Assembly: GCA_030530775.1 (NCBI GenBank)
Contig: JAUMUG010000004.1
Coordinates: forward strand, 243,433-307,432
From: Lautropia sp.
GTDB taxonomy: Bacteria > Pseudomonadota > Gammaproteobacteria > Burkholderiales > Burkholderiaceae_E
Length of the DNA: 64,000 nucleotides
Direction of reading: 5' to 3'
Numbering within the stretch: position 1 is the first letter of the stretch; the number at the start of each line of letters is the position of its first letter. The position numbers were made by a program, and so were the translations under genes. Positions 27,847 through 37,314 of the stretch are shown in pieces. The notes under the pieces were generated by a model. It searched no databases. It had not been told where the DNA came from and saw only the letters and a list, made by a program, of their open reading frames with translations.

Positions 27847-29889
27847 TCAGGAGCGCTTGCCGGTCTGGGCGGCAGCGCTGCGCTGGGTGCTGCGTTTGCC
27901 GTCGGCAGAGGTCTTGCTGCGCGTGGTCGTAGTGGCACTGCGGCTGCCTGCTCGGCCAGTGGCTACGGCAGTCTTGCGGCTGGTGCGGTTGCGGGTGGAG
28001 GGGCTGCTGCCCGAACTTTTGACATTGGTGCGCGGCAGTGGGCCCAACCGTGGCGTCGTACCATCGTTGCTGGCCGACTTGACTGCGGTGCGGTTACGGG
28101 GGGCACCGGCCGCGCGGGCCGGCTGGCTGCCGGAAGTGCGCGAGCCGGCAGCCTTGGCGGTGCTGGAGGAGGTCGCCCCGCGTACCGCGGCGACCGTCTT
28201 GCCCTTGCGGGAGGTGCTGCGGCTACTGGACTTGGTCGATGAGTAGCCGACACGGCGGATGGCCTTGCCGGCACTGCTCGTCGAGGAAGCGCCGGCGGCC
28301 GAAGCCGAAGCGGCCCGGGTCTGTTGGCTGATGACGCGACGGGTGCCGTCTTCACCGATCATCACCGTCTGCAGCCGACCGCGACGCACCGTCAGCGACG
28401 TGCCCGCCTTCAACGGGTTGATCCTGCCGTTCATGGCGCGCAGCTCGGCTACGCTCAACCCATAGCGGCGGGCGATCGAGGAAGCAGTCTCGCCTCGGCG
28501 CACACGGTGCACCAGCGGCGCAGCATTCACCTGCTTGTAGATACGCGGGCCGTTGAACGCGGCGATCAGTGCATCGTCACGTATGCGCGCGTTGCGCACC
28601 AGCAGCCGGGTACCGGGCAGCACTCGTGTGCCGGGCTGGATGCCGTTGGCACGCAGCAGCTCGGCGGCACTCAGACCCGAGCGCCGGGCCACGGCCTCGA
28701 TGCTTTCGTCGGTCTGCAGCGTGTGGGGATGCCAGGACACGAAGGGCTTGTTGGCAGCTGCATGCGCCGCCATGTTGGCGCGGAAACTGTCGACACGATC
28801 GGCCGGAATCTTCAGCACGTTGTTGCGGCTGGCCGAGATGACCGGGCGGTTGTGCGCCGGGTTCAGGGCCAGAAACTCGGCCTCGCTCATGCCGGCGAAC
28901 TGGGCGGCCAGTGCCAGATCGATCGGCCGGGATTTTTCGATGGTGGCGAAATAGGGTTGATTGGGCAGTTCGGGCAATGCCACGCCCAGTCGGTCGGCAT
29001 GCTGGATGATGTGCTTGATGGCGATCAGCTTGGGCACGTAATGCCGGGTTTCGGTCGGCATGCGCAGGTGCAGATAATCGGTGGGCCGGCCCAGCGTCTT
29101 GTTGTTGCGGATGGCACGCTTGACCGATCCTTCCCCCCAGTTATAGGAGGCCAGTGCCAGGAACCAGTCGTTGCCGTGCATCCGGTAGACGACCTGCAGA
29201 TAGTCGAGCGCGGCCCGGGTGGACTGCACGACATCGCGCCGGTTGTCGACCCACCAGTTCTGTGACAAATCGTACTGTCGGCCGGTGGAGGGGATGAACT
29301 GCCATAGACCGGATGCTTTGGCCGACGACATCGCCGTCGGGTTCATCGCGCTCTCGACGAAGGGCAGCAGCGCGAGTTCGGTGGGCAGACCACGCTTTTC
29401 CACTTCTTCGACGATGTGGTGCAGATAACGTGCCCCGCGGGTGAACATCCGCTGAAGATAATCGGGGCGTTGCAGATAGAAGCGCTCCTTCTCGGCCACC
29501 AGCGGTGTATCCAGTTCGGGAAAGGCGAAGCCGGCACGGATCCGCTGCCACAGATCATCATGGGAGCTGGACTGGATATCGATGCCGAGGTTGTCCTGAT
29601 CCAGCTCCTGGATGGCGGCTGAGTCGGCAAAGCCCGCATCGTCCGAGCTCATCTGCGCCATGCCCTGATGTACGGGGGCTCCGGTGGATTTGTCCGGCGA
29701 CGAGACACTGGCGCAGGCGGCCAGACAACCGGCACTCATCAGCAGTCCTGCCCGGCGGAGAGCCCGTTTGACATTGGACCAGCGGCCAGGGGGCTGCCTG
29801 AGTGCCGGCGTATCCGCAAGAGGTGGGCAGAGAGGGGGGGACTGAGGATGGGCGCGCACGAGCTGTTCCTGTTGGCTGTCCGATAGCAC
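27847..29889 (-). CDS. mltD: Membrane-bound lytic murein transglycosylase, MltD-like, with LysM domain
   Basis: A 680-residue lipoprotein-like enzyme that cleaves peptidoglycan glycan strands. A lipobox candidate (CLAAC) lies near residue 59, so the N-terminus from the ATG at 29889 is long; an alternative start could not be placed. The SLT domain (about 165-290) has the catalytic Glu in LLPFVESAMNPTA, then SGLWQFIPSTGRQY and ALASYNWGEGSV. Next come LysM-type repeats, the clearest VHRVRRGETASSIARRYGLS near 470-490. The last about 170 residues are a Ser/Thr/Ala/Arg/Lys-rich tail of low complexity. The 3' end touches the intron fragment. Confidence 0.9.
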   Translation of the reverse strand: MLSDSQQEQLVRAHPQSPPLCPPLADTPALRQPPGRWSNVKRALRRAGLLMSAGCLAACASVSSPDKSTGAPVHQGMAQMSSDDAGFADSAAIQELDQDNLGIDIQSSSHDDLWQRIRAGFAFPELDTPLVAEKERFYLQRPDYLQRMFTRGARYLHHIVEEVEKRGLPTELALLPFVESAMNPTAMSSAKASGLWQFIPSTGRQYDLSQNWWVDNRRDVVQSTRAALDYLQVVYRMHGNDWFLALASYNWGEGSVKRAIRNNKTLGRPTDYLHLRMPTETRHYVPKLIAIKHIIQHADRLGVALPELPNQPYFATIEKSRPIDLALAAQFAGMSEAEFLALNPAHNRPVISASRNNVLKIPADRVDSFRANMAAHAAANKPFVSWHPHTLQTDESIEAVARRSGLSAAELLRANGIQPGTRVLPGTRLLVRNARIRDDALIAAFNGPRIYKQVNAAPLVHRVRRGETASSIARRYGLSVAELRAMNGRINPLKAGTSLTVRRGRLQTVMIGEDGTRRVISQQTRAASASAAGASSTSSAGKAIRRVGYSSTKSSSRSTSRKGKTVAAVRGATSSSTAKAAGSRTSGSQPARAAGAPRNRTAVKSASNDGTTPRLGPLPRTNVKSSGSSPSTRNRTSRKTAVATGRAGSRSATTTTRSKTSADGKRSTQRSAAAQTGKRS

Positions 29890-30088
29890 GACACATCAGT
29901 GAGCTGCAACAGCGCACTGGGACGGGCCGGCTATCCGCGATGATCACCCTGTGCAGACACGTGGCACGGGGCGAGGGAAATCCCCCGGATCGTCGGGGGT
30001 TCCAAGTGCTCTCCGACTCTAGCACAGGTTGGGTGCAAGACCGATGAATGGGGCGGGCGTCCTTCGGCCGCCGCTGGCCATCGATCGG

Positions 30089-30946
30089 TCAGGACGGGGC
30101 GCGGAACTCGTTGCGCCAGGTGCGCAGCGCCTGAAAGACCGACAGCGGATTCGGTGTGGCCGGTTGCAGCGCCGTGGGCAGGTGGGCGCCCAGCGCCGGC
30201 AGATGAGTGCGCAGAAACGGGTTGGTCGACAGTTCCTGGGCAATCGTCGAGGGTAGGGTCGGCTGGCCTTCCTCGCGCATCGGCAGGCATTCTTCGAGAC
30301 GTTGGCGGATGCGCGGGTTGTTCGGCTCGGCCTGCTGGGCGAAATACAGATTGGTCAGGGTGAACTCGTGGGCACAATGGACCCGGGTGTCCATCGGCAG
30401 CATGGCCAGCGTCGTCAGCGAGCGGAAATGCTGTTCGATCGTGCCGTCGAAGACCCGCCCACAGCCGGCCGCGAACAAGGTGTCACCACAAAACAACAAT
30501 GGTGCCTCGTGACCGGGCAACGTGTCGCAAAAATAGCTGAGATGATCGGCGGTATGGCCAGGAGTCGCGATGACATCGGCGATCAGGCCCAGTTCCGGAA
30601 TCACGATCCGTTGCCCATGATCGGCGATTTCCTCGGCGCCGCGGGTGGCGCAGGAGGCCGGACCGATCACCCGCGCCTGGGGCCAGTGTTTTTTCAGTGC
30701 ACCGACTCCGCCGACATGGTCGCCGTGGTGATGAGTGATCAGAATGGCGACCAGCGGATTGTCACGGGACTGCAGATCGGCCAGCACCGGTTCGGCTTCG
30801 CCGGGATCGACCACTACCATGGGACGGCCGGGGCGGTCGGTCGCACCGATTCGCCAGATATAGTTGTCGTCGAAGGCCGCCAGCGCAACGACATCGACGT
30901 CGGGTAGGGGACTCTCCCCTTGGGGGCGGGCGTTATCGGCGATCAT
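30089..30946 (-). CDS. gloB: Hydroxyacylglutathione hydrolase (glyoxalase II)
   Basis: A 285-residue metallo-beta-lactamase fold enzyme that hydrolyses S-lactoylglutathione in methylglyoxal detoxification. Metal-binding motifs are ITHHHGDHVGG near residue 71, PGHTADHLSY and LFCGDTLFAAGCGR. The C-terminal part (EPNNPRIRQRLEE) matches the glyoxalase II tail. The start at 30946 was preferred to 31006, because the latter would overlap the divergent methyltransferase gene and adds sequence not seen in the family. Confidence 0.93.
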   Translation of the reverse strand: MIADNARPQGESPLPDVDVVALAAFDDNYIWRIGATDRPGRPMVVVDPGEAEPVLADLQSRDNPLVAILITHHHGDHVGGVGALKKHWPQARVIGPASCATRGAEEIADHGQRIVIPELGLIADVIATPGHTADHLSYFCDTLPGHEAPLLFCGDTLFAAGCGRVFDGTIEQHFRSLTTLAMLPMDTRVHCAHEFTLTNLYFAQQAEPNNPRIRQRLEECLPMREEGQPTLPSTIAQELSTNPFLRTHLPALGAHLPTALQPATPNPLSVFQALRTWRNEFRAPS

Positions 30947-30984
30947 CGGCGGTTCGGCACGGAGAGAAGCGTTGGGGGGAAGAC

Positions 30985-31839
30985 ATGAATGATCCTGATG
31001 ATGCACATGACCGGAATCTTAACGGCAGTGCCGGTCCGGGTGGGCCTGATCTCGGGGCTAACCCCGATGCTGCATGGCGAGACTGGCTGGCATCGGCGCC
31101 GGGGCAGTATCTGCTGAACTGGGAGCGGGAGCAGATGGCACGGGCGGTGGCCAATGTATTCGGTTATTACGCCGTACAGTTGGGCATGCCGGAGCTGGAT
31201 ACCCTTGAAGCCAGTCGGATACCCCGGCGCATTCATGTGGCGATCGGTACCGATCCGATGCCTGAAGGCGGGTGGCAGCCCGATCTGCGGGTGGGGGGCT
31301 TGGCTGAATTACCCTTCGACAGCCATTCGATCGATCTGGTGGTGTTGCCGCATCGGCTGGAGTTCTGCGCGGACTCGCATGCCGTGCTGCGGGAAGTCGA
31401 CCGTGTGCTGCGCCCGGACGGGCACTTGGTGGTGCTCGGTATGAACCCGTGGTCGCTGTGGGGGCTTCGCCAGTTGCTGCCCGGCTGGCTGCTGCGTGAT
31501 TTCGTACCGCAGCCGGCGCCATGGATTTCGGTTGCACAGTTGCGCGACTGGATCAGGCTGCTGAGTTTCGAGCCCGGTGATACCCGGTACGGCTGTTATG
31601 CTTGGCCCCTTCGGCACGAGGAATGGTTGCTGCGCAGCAGCCGGTTGCTGGAGAAGGCCGGCGATCGCTGGTGGCCAGTCTGTGGCGCGGTCTATCTGGT
31701 GCCGGCCGTCAAGCAGGTTTGCGGCATGCGGCTGGTCGGTCCCGCCTGGCGCACGGTCCGGCTCGAGAACGGCGCGGTCGTCACCACGGTGGCGGGTCAG
31801 CGTAGCACCCACGACAGGGCCGCGACGAATGCGGGCTAG
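30985..31839 (+). CDS. Class I SAM-dependent methyltransferase (gloB-rnhA linked)
   Basis: A 284-residue protein with the Methyltransf_11-type core. The canonical GxGxG motif I is degenerate, but the acidic loop AELPFDSHSIDLVVLPHRLEF and the following HAVLREVDRVLRPDGHLVVLGMNPWSLWGL are clear near residues 107-160. It is divergent from gloB, with rnhA behind it, the conserved order in Betaproteobacteria. A GGGGGA ribosome site precedes the ATG. The methyl acceptor is unknown. Confidence 0.85.
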   Translation: MNDPDDAHDRNLNGSAGPGGPDLGANPDAAWRDWLASAPGQYLLNWEREQMARAVANVFGYYAVQLGMPELDTLEASRIPRRIHVAIGTDPMPEGGWQPDLRVGGLAELPFDSHSIDLVVLPHRLEFCADSHAVLREVDRVLRPDGHLVVLGMNPWSLWGLRQLLPGWLLRDFVPQPAPWISVAQLRDWIRLLSFEPGDTRYGCYAWPLRHEEWLLRSSRLLEKAGDRWWPVCGAVYLVPAVKQVCGMRLVGPAWRTVRLENGAVVTTVAGQRSTHDRAATNAG

Positions 31840-31842
31840 AAT
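31837..31842 (+). promoter_or_regulatory. Candidate -10 box (TAGAAT) for rnhA-dnaQ
   Basis: TAGAAT lies 41 bases before the rnhA start, at the very end of the methyltransferase gene, in the context atgcgggcTAGAATc. The same 15 bases occur before the RoxA-like gene at about 49272-49286, which supports a shared promoter element. No clear -35 box. Confidence 0.4.
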
Positions 31843-31882
31843 CCTGCCCTGGATTTTTTGAGTCAGGGAGTCGAACCATCTC

Positions 31883-32341
31883 ATGATGGACAAGTGGGTT
31901 GCGTACACCGATGGTGCCTGTGCGCCCACCAATCCCGGGCCGGCGGCCTGGGGAGTGGTGGTATTTGATCCCTCGGGAGCAGAAGTCGCTGCCGATCATG
32001 GCTTCATCGGGCCGGGCACCAACCAGATCGCCGAGATCACGGCGGCCATCGAGGGGCTGCAACGCACGCCCGAAGGAGCCCGGGTCGAACTGGTCTCGGA
32101 CAGCCAGTATGTGCTCAAGGGCATCAGTGAGTGGCGTGCAGGCTGGGAGCGGCGAGGCTATCGCAATGCCAAGGGTGACCCGGTGGCCAATCTGGCGCTC
32201 TGGAAGCGGCTGTTTGCCGAGGTCGACTGCCGACGAGTGTCGGTGTGCTGGGTGCGAGGCCATCAGGGCAACGTCAACAATGAACGTGCCGACCGGCTGG
32301 CGGTGGCCGCGCTGCAGAAGGCACGGGCGGGAGGTGCATGA
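31883..32341 (+). CDS. rnhA: Ribonuclease HI
   Basis: A 152-residue RNase H type 1 that degrades RNA in RNA-DNA hybrids. The four catalytic acids are present in order: VAYTDGAC, QIAEITAAI, VSDSQYV and NERADRLA. The basic protrusion WRAGWERRGYRNAKG is also seen. ATG codons at 31883 and 31886 are both possible; GGGAG lies upstream. The gene end overlaps the dnaQ start (ATGATGA), as is common for this pair. Confidence 0.97.
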   Translation: MMDKWVAYTDGACAPTNPGPAAWGVVVFDPSGAEVAADHGFIGPGTNQIAEITAAIEGLQRTPEGARVELVSDSQYVLKGISEWRAGWERRGYRNAKGDPVANLALWKRLFAEVDCRRVSVCWVRGHQGNVNNERADRLAVAALQKARAGGA

Positions 32342-33078
32342 TGAGCGGCGCGCTCAGGCAGATCACGCTGGATACTGAAACCACGGGCCTGGAGGCCAGC
32401 CGAGGGCATCGGATCATCGAGATCGGTTGCGTCGAGATGATCGATCGGCGGTTGACCGGCAACAACCTGCATCTCTATATCGACCCCGAGCGCGAAGTCG
32501 ACGAGGGGGCGGCCGCCGTCCACGGCATGACCTGGGACGATCTGCGCGGCAAGCCGAAGTTTGCCGATATCGCCGACCGGTTTCTGGATTTCTGTCGGGA
32601 TGCCGAGATCATCATCCATAATGCTCCTTTCGACGTGGGCTTTCTGGATGCCGAGCTCGAGCGTCTGCAGCGCGGTTCCTTCGCTTCGCACTGTGCCGGC
32701 ATCACCGATACGTTGCTGATGGCCCGCGAACGGTATCCAGGCAAGCGCAACAATCTGGACGCGCTCTGTGAACGGCTGATGGTGCCCAACAAGCACCGGA
32801 CGCTGCACGGCGCGCTGCTCGACTCGGAGCTGCTGGCCGAGGTCTACCTGGGGCTGACACGCGGTCAGGGCAGTTTCGACATCGCCTCCGGTGGCGGCTC
32901 AGGCGCTTCGGGCGAGGCTGCAGTCGATGATCCCGGGGGCGAGTGGCCGCCGTCCGGGCTCGAGGTGAGGCTGACCGGACGGGCCGAAGCGGTGCTGCAC
33001 GAGCAGGGGCTGGCCGCTCTCGAAAAACAATTCCGCTCATCGATGCTCTGGCATCGCAATCGACCGGCAAAACCCTGA
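32338..33078 (+). CDS. dnaQ: DNA polymerase III epsilon subunit (3'-5' proofreading exonuclease)
   Basis: A 246-residue DEDDh exonuclease. Exo I is LDTETTGLEA, Exo II is IIHNAPFDVGFLDAEL and Exo III has H-x4-D in LHGALLDSELLAEVY. A Gly/Ser-rich linker (about 177-195) leads to the C-terminal segment LTGRAEAVLHEQGLAALE, which normally binds the alpha subunit. It is translationally coupled to rnhA. Confidence 0.96.
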   Translation: MMSGALRQITLDTETTGLEASRGHRIIEIGCVEMIDRRLTGNNLHLYIDPEREVDEGAAAVHGMTWDDLRGKPKFADIADRFLDFCRDAEIIIHNAPFDVGFLDAELERLQRGSFASHCAGITDTLLMARERYPGKRNNLDALCERLMVPNKHRTLHGALLDSELLAEVYLGLTRGQGSFDIASGGGSGASGEAAVDDPGGEWPPSGLEVRLTGRAEAVLHEQGLAALEKQFRSSMLWHRNRPAKP

Positions 33079-33156
33079 AAACCGCCTTCGGGTTCCGAGT
33101 TTTCACGGTTCCGGCAACGTCGGGGCCGGTCGATGACATCCCGAAGCACTTTCCAT

Positions 33157-33162
33157 TACACT
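33157..33162 (+). promoter_or_regulatory. Candidate -10 box (TACACT) before the DUF2863-type gene
   Basis: TACACT at 33157-33162 would start transcription near 33169, which supports the later ATG at 33190 for the next gene. No good -35 hexamer is visible. Confidence 0.3.
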
Positions 33163-33189
33163 GCCGGCATGTCCAGCAAAGATCCTCGC

Positions 33190-34413
33190 ATGTCGCATCG
33201 CTCACGGGACCGGGTGGCCCAGATTTCCCCGGATGTCGAGACCCTGGTTTCATCCGCACTCGGTCTCGCCGCAGCCGGCTGTCGCTCAGAAAGCATGTTC
33301 TGGGAAGCACGGCTTGCCCGTGTGCTCGATCGTGTGCTCGAGTCCGGTCAGTCCGGTGCCCTGATCGGGGCATTGGAGCAGCTCAACCAGCGTGATGGCA
33401 ACGCCTATGGGGCTCTGGTCGAGGCCATCGAACATGCGGCCGAGACGGCGCACATCAAGGCGGCATCCCTGCAGGCGCATGAGGGGGGCGGAGTGCCCGC
33501 CGAAGGTGTCCATGGTTTGCTGGTCAGTGCGCCGATCGTGGCCTGGACCCGCTTCAGCATTCCTGCCCGTACGGTGCCCGCCGAGGTGGCCGCAAAATTG
33601 GGCAGACTCTGGCAAAAGCTGGTTCTGGCGCCCGGTGTCCGTTTCCAGATGCTGCCGTGGCTGTTCAGCCTCGATCAATTGCCGCATGAATTCCCCGAGT
33701 TGCGCAAGCTGACACGAAAGCTGGCCGTCGGTACGGCCAATGGCACTCCGGCGCGTCTGGATGGCAGGACCCTGCCCGAAAGTGCCGAGCTATTGGCCGA
33801 TACCCGCTTTCTGCTGGGCAGTGTCGTCGTACCGCATCTGGCCAGCCCGTTGTTCCGTTGGCAGCTTTCCAGTGCCGAATACCGTTCGCGTGAGCAGTGC
33901 CGGGATGCCTGGGTGGCCGAAAGCCGCCAGCTGCTGGAGCCGCTGTTCCCGGGGTGTGGCTTCGAATGTCTGCTGCCGGACGCCTATCACGTCAATCTGC
34001 GCGAGTCCGACCGTCTGGTGCGTATCTGGGGCATCAAGGCGGCGGTGTACTATCTGGTACATACCCTCGATATCGAGGTATCGAACATCAAGGCCGCCAT
34101 TGCCGGTTTTGGCTACACCCGCGTCGACGAGTACAGGATCGGGCTGTCGCTGGGTGACGGCAGCGAAGTCGTTCAGGGTATCGTCTGGCCGCTGCTCGGG
34201 CCGGAGACCGAGTCCGATGATCCTTCACCGGTCGAGCAGATCCGTCGGACACTACAGGAGGTCGGCGTCAACGAGATCCGCCTCTGGGCCAATCTGATGG
34301 AGCCGGAGTTCTGCGAAGACTGCGGCGCACCCTTTTATCCGAACCGTTCCGAAGAGCTGGTGCATTTGCAGGTACCCGAAGAGGCGGAACCGGGCAGCAC
34401 CCAGTTCCACTGA
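33190..34413 (+). CDS. DUF2863-type hypothetical protein
   Basis: A 407-residue cytoplasmic protein (starts at 33133 and 33169 are also possible). I relate it to the betaproteobacterial DUF2863 family from the N-terminal pattern VSSALGLAAAGCRSESMFWE and its length of about 400; this is from memory. The C-terminus has a possible zinc site, FCEDCGAPFYPN, with one CxxC pair. Its function is unknown. It lies 111 bases after dnaQ and faces pdxH tail to tail. Confidence 0.7.
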   Translation: MSHRSRDRVAQISPDVETLVSSALGLAAAGCRSESMFWEARLARVLDRVLESGQSGALIGALEQLNQRDGNAYGALVEAIEHAAETAHIKAASLQAHEGGGVPAEGVHGLLVSAPIVAWTRFSIPARTVPAEVAAKLGRLWQKLVLAPGVRFQMLPWLFSLDQLPHEFPELRKLTRKLAVGTANGTPARLDGRTLPESAELLADTRFLLGSVVVPHLASPLFRWQLSSAEYRSREQCRDAWVAESRQLLEPLFPGCGFECLLPDAYHVNLRESDRLVRIWGIKAAVYYLVHTLDIEVSNIKAAIAGFGYTRVDEYRIGLSLGDGSEVVQGIVWPLLGPETESDDPSPVEQIRRTLQEVGVNEIRLWANLMEPEFCEDCGAPFYPNRSEELVHLQVPEEAEPGSTQFH

Positions 34414-34610
34414 TGGGGGACGCGCCTCGTTCCATCGGAACCCCGAACCCGGTGGCGGATCCACCGCAGGCCGCGGGCCAGCCGTGACGGGGACCGATTC
34501 CACTCCTTGCCCCATGACGCGTGCGCTGGGCTTGGCCTGCAGCCTGTACTGCCGCAGGCCGTGCACGCTCTGGAGAGCGCAACGGCACCGCGGCCGCGGG
34601 CCGGGTTCTG

Positions 34611-35249
34611 TCAGGGTGACAGACGTTCGCGCACCCAGGCGCCCTGGTCATCGAGTCGGAAAGCCAGCCGGTCGTGTAGACGCGAGGGGCGGCCCTGCCA
34701 GAATTCCCAGTAATCGGGCGTCAGCTGAAAGCCGCCCCAATACGCTGGTTTGGGGGGATCGTCGCCATAGCGGGCTTCGGCTGCCCGGTAGCGCTCTTCC
34801 AGTTCCTCACGTCCGCTGACGACCGTACTTTGCGCCGATGCCCACGCACCGATCCGCGAGCCGAGCGGACGGGAGCGGTAATAGGCTTCCGACTCGGCCT
34901 CGCTGATCTTCTCGACTCGGCCTTCGATGCGCACCACCCGCTCCAGCTCCATCCAGTGGAACTGCAGTGAGGCAAAGGGGCGTGCCGCCAACTCTCGGCC
35001 CTTGCTGCTTTCGTAGTTGGTGAACCAGATCAGTTTGCCGGGCTGGAACTCCTTGAGCAGCATGATCCGGGTACGAGGGCGCTGATGGGCATCGACCGTG
35101 GCCAGTGTCATGGCCGAGGGTTCACTGATGCCGGAAGCCAGTGCATCGTCCAGCCACTGCTGGAACAGCACGTCCGGGTCGAGCGGGGTTTCGCTTTCTT
35201 TCAGCTCGGCACGCTGATAGTTCTTCCTCAGATCGGCGAGTGTGCTCAT
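34611..35249 (-). CDS. pdxH: Pyridoxamine 5'-phosphate oxidase
   Basis: A 212-residue FMN enzyme that makes pyridoxal 5'-phosphate from the pyridoxine or pyridoxamine phosphate. Recognised segments are RTRIMLLKEFQPGKLIWFTNYESSKGRELA (FMN-binding part), FHWMELERVVRIEGRVEKI, SRPLGSRIGAWASAQS and the C-terminal YWEFWQGRPSRLHDRLAFR. The start at 35249 is preceded by AGGAA and gives the family length (218 in E. coli). Confidence 0.97.
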   Translation of the reverse strand: MSTLADLRKNYQRAELKESETPLDPDVLFQQWLDDALASGISEPSAMTLATVDAHQRPRTRIMLLKEFQPGKLIWFTNYESSKGRELAARPFASLQFHWMELERVVRIEGRVEKISEAESEAYYRSRPLGSRIGAWASAQSTVVSGREELEERYRAAEARYGDDPPKPAYWGGFQLTPDYWEFWQGRPSRLHDRLAFRLDDQGAWVRERLSP

Positions 35250-35548
35250 ATTGAGTTCCTGAGAGTGTGGGAAAATCCCGATGGACACCAGCGTATTGTC
35301 CCGCCGTGACAAGGGGGGCCGCAAGTTGGACCGACGTCGTCAGTCGGATTCCGGCGCATGGCCTGTCGTCGCTTTGCAAACGCAAGAAGCCCATCGGTGG
35401 CTGGCTGCCGTGAGCCGGGCGTGCAGGTGCCCATGGCGTATGGCGGCAGCTCGTTCCGGGGGATGTCGAACGTACCCGGGTTCGCCCCGGGTTTGCGAGG
35501 CCTGAAGGTGGATAACGCCAGACGATCTGGCACGAAGGAGTCGAGCCG

Positions 35549-37045
35549 TTGTTAATCAGCGACCATGCCATCGTCGTCCTGGTCAGCCTGCTGATCTATG
35601 TCACCGTGACCCGTATCGGCCGGCATCGGCGAGCCCCATCCGCCGCCTTTGCCTGGGTGCTGCTGCTGGTGGCATTCCCCTATCTGGGGCTGCCCCTGTT
35701 TCTGTTGTTCGGCACTCGCAAGCTTTGGCGGCGGGGTCAGCATCAACCGCCTCTTTTCGATCCCTTTCGGAAGCTGGCGGCCGAACGGACCGGCATACAT
35801 CCTGTGCCCACCGTCGGCTGGGCGGCGGAGCTGCTGGCCTCGATGGATGTGCCGGCGCCATCCTGCGATGGCGACGTGCGTTTTCAGGTGGACGGGGCCG
35901 CGGCCTTCATCGCCGTGCTCAAGCTGATCGCCGATGCCCGCCAGAGTCTGTCGGTCTGTTCCTATTTGCTCGGGCAGGACGCACAGGCCGAACAGGTCAT
36001 TCGTTCGCTGCGTGCGGCGGCATTGCGCGGTGTCGAAGTCCGCCTGCTGCTCGATGCCGTTGGTGCCTTCCGTGTCACCCGTACCCAGTATCAGGCGCTG
36101 CTGGCTTCGGGGGTCGAAGTCCGACGCTATATGCCGCTGCTGCACAATCCGGTGCCGGGACGGGTCAATCTGCGTAACCACCGCAAACTGCTGATCGTCG
36201 ACGAAACCCGGGTCTGGGCAGGTGGGCGTAACCTGGCCGCCGAGTATTTCTCGGGCAGGCCGGGTGAAGCCGCCTGGATCGATTTGAGCTTCACGATGAC
36301 GGGCGGTGTCGTTGCCGATGCGCTCCGCCTGTTCGACAAGGATTGGCGGGCGGCTTTGCCGCTGCCCGAGCGTCTGCGTCGCCACGGGCGCGCGGCGGTA
36401 CCGGTCCCGGCGACGACACCGCCGCGTCCGGCCCTGGTCGAGCCGTTCCCCGATGTGGCTGCAGGACCGCCTGCCAAGCCATTCGTGGCAGAGGGCGAGG
36501 GCCAGCGCCAGCCCCACCTGCAGCTGATCCCCAGTGGCCCCGATCTGTTCGATGACACGGTATATGCACTGTTGCTGGCTGCGGGTTTTCATGCCCGCAA
36601 ACGGATCGTGGCCGTGACGCCGTATTTCGTGCCTGATGAGGCGCTGTTGACGGCCTGGTGTCTGGCGGCACGGCGCGGTGTCAGGATCACGCTGCTGGTT
36701 CCCGGTCGCTCCAATCACCGGCTGGCGGATCTGGCACGGATGCGCGCGCTGCGTCAGTTGGTGCAGGTCGGAGCGGAGGTCCGACTCCATCCCGGTATGA
36801 TTCATGCCAAGGCGGTGGTCGTCGATGACGCACTGGCGCTGGCCGGTTCACTCAATCTCGACAGCCGCAGTATGTTGCTGAATTTCGAGGTGATGTTCGC
36901 TTTCTATCGCCGGCAGGACATCGAGTGGTTGATGCAATGGATCGAAGCCCACTGCAACGAGGCGGCGCTGCAGGATGGCAGTCCGCCCCGCTGGCACCGT
37001 GATCTGCTCGAAGGAATGGTGCGCGCGCTGGCCTATCAGCTCTGA
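35549..37045 (+). CDS. cls: Cardiolipin synthase (phospholipase D superfamily)
   Basis: A 498-residue membrane enzyme that condenses phosphatidylglycerol to cardiolipin. Two N-terminal helices (about 6-20 and 34-52) with FPYLGLPLFLLFGTRK are followed by two HKD motifs: NHRKLLIVDETRVWAGGRN near residue 211 and IHAKAVVVDDALALAGSLN near 419. The start is TTG at 35549, with AAGGAG at 35534-35539; no ATG is available that keeps the first helix. A Pro/Ala-rich loop (about 285-325) separates the two catalytic halves. Confidence 0.93.
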   Translation: MLISDHAIVVLVSLLIYVTVTRIGRHRRAPSAAFAWVLLLVAFPYLGLPLFLLFGTRKLWRRGQHQPPLFDPFRKLAAERTGIHPVPTVGWAAELLASMDVPAPSCDGDVRFQVDGAAAFIAVLKLIADARQSLSVCSYLLGQDAQAEQVIRSLRAAALRGVEVRLLLDAVGAFRVTRTQYQALLASGVEVRRYMPLLHNPVPGRVNLRNHRKLLIVDETRVWAGGRNLAAEYFSGRPGEAAWIDLSFTMTGGVVADALRLFDKDWRAALPLPERLRRHGRAAVPVPATTPPRPALVEPFPDVAAGPPAKPFVAEGEGQRQPHLQLIPSGPDLFDDTVYALLLAAGFHARKRIVAVTPYFVPDEALLTAWCLAARRGVRITLLVPGRSNHRLADLARMRALRQLVQVGAEVRLHPGMIHAKAVVVDDALALAGSLNLDSRSMLLNFEVMFAFYRRQDIEWLMQWIEAHCNEAALQDGSPPRWHRDLLEGMVRALAYQL

Positions 37046-37314
37046 AGATCCTGCTGCCTTGCGTGGCTGCTCCCCGCGCTCCGGATGCGGCAGATGGGAC
37101 CAGGACCTGCCAAGGTACGCGCGGGATGAGCCACGGTCGATCGGACTGGAATCACTGCGGCATCCTGGTCTGACCATGGCGGATCGGAACGGAGTGTCCC
37201 GGTCCGATGGTTCCGCCTTTGTGGGTGCCGCACATCCGCTTTCCGGGGAGAGCCGATCTCATTGCACGTAAGCAGATCTTGCGCCTGGAAATTTCGTGTA
37301 AGCGTATCCGGTGA

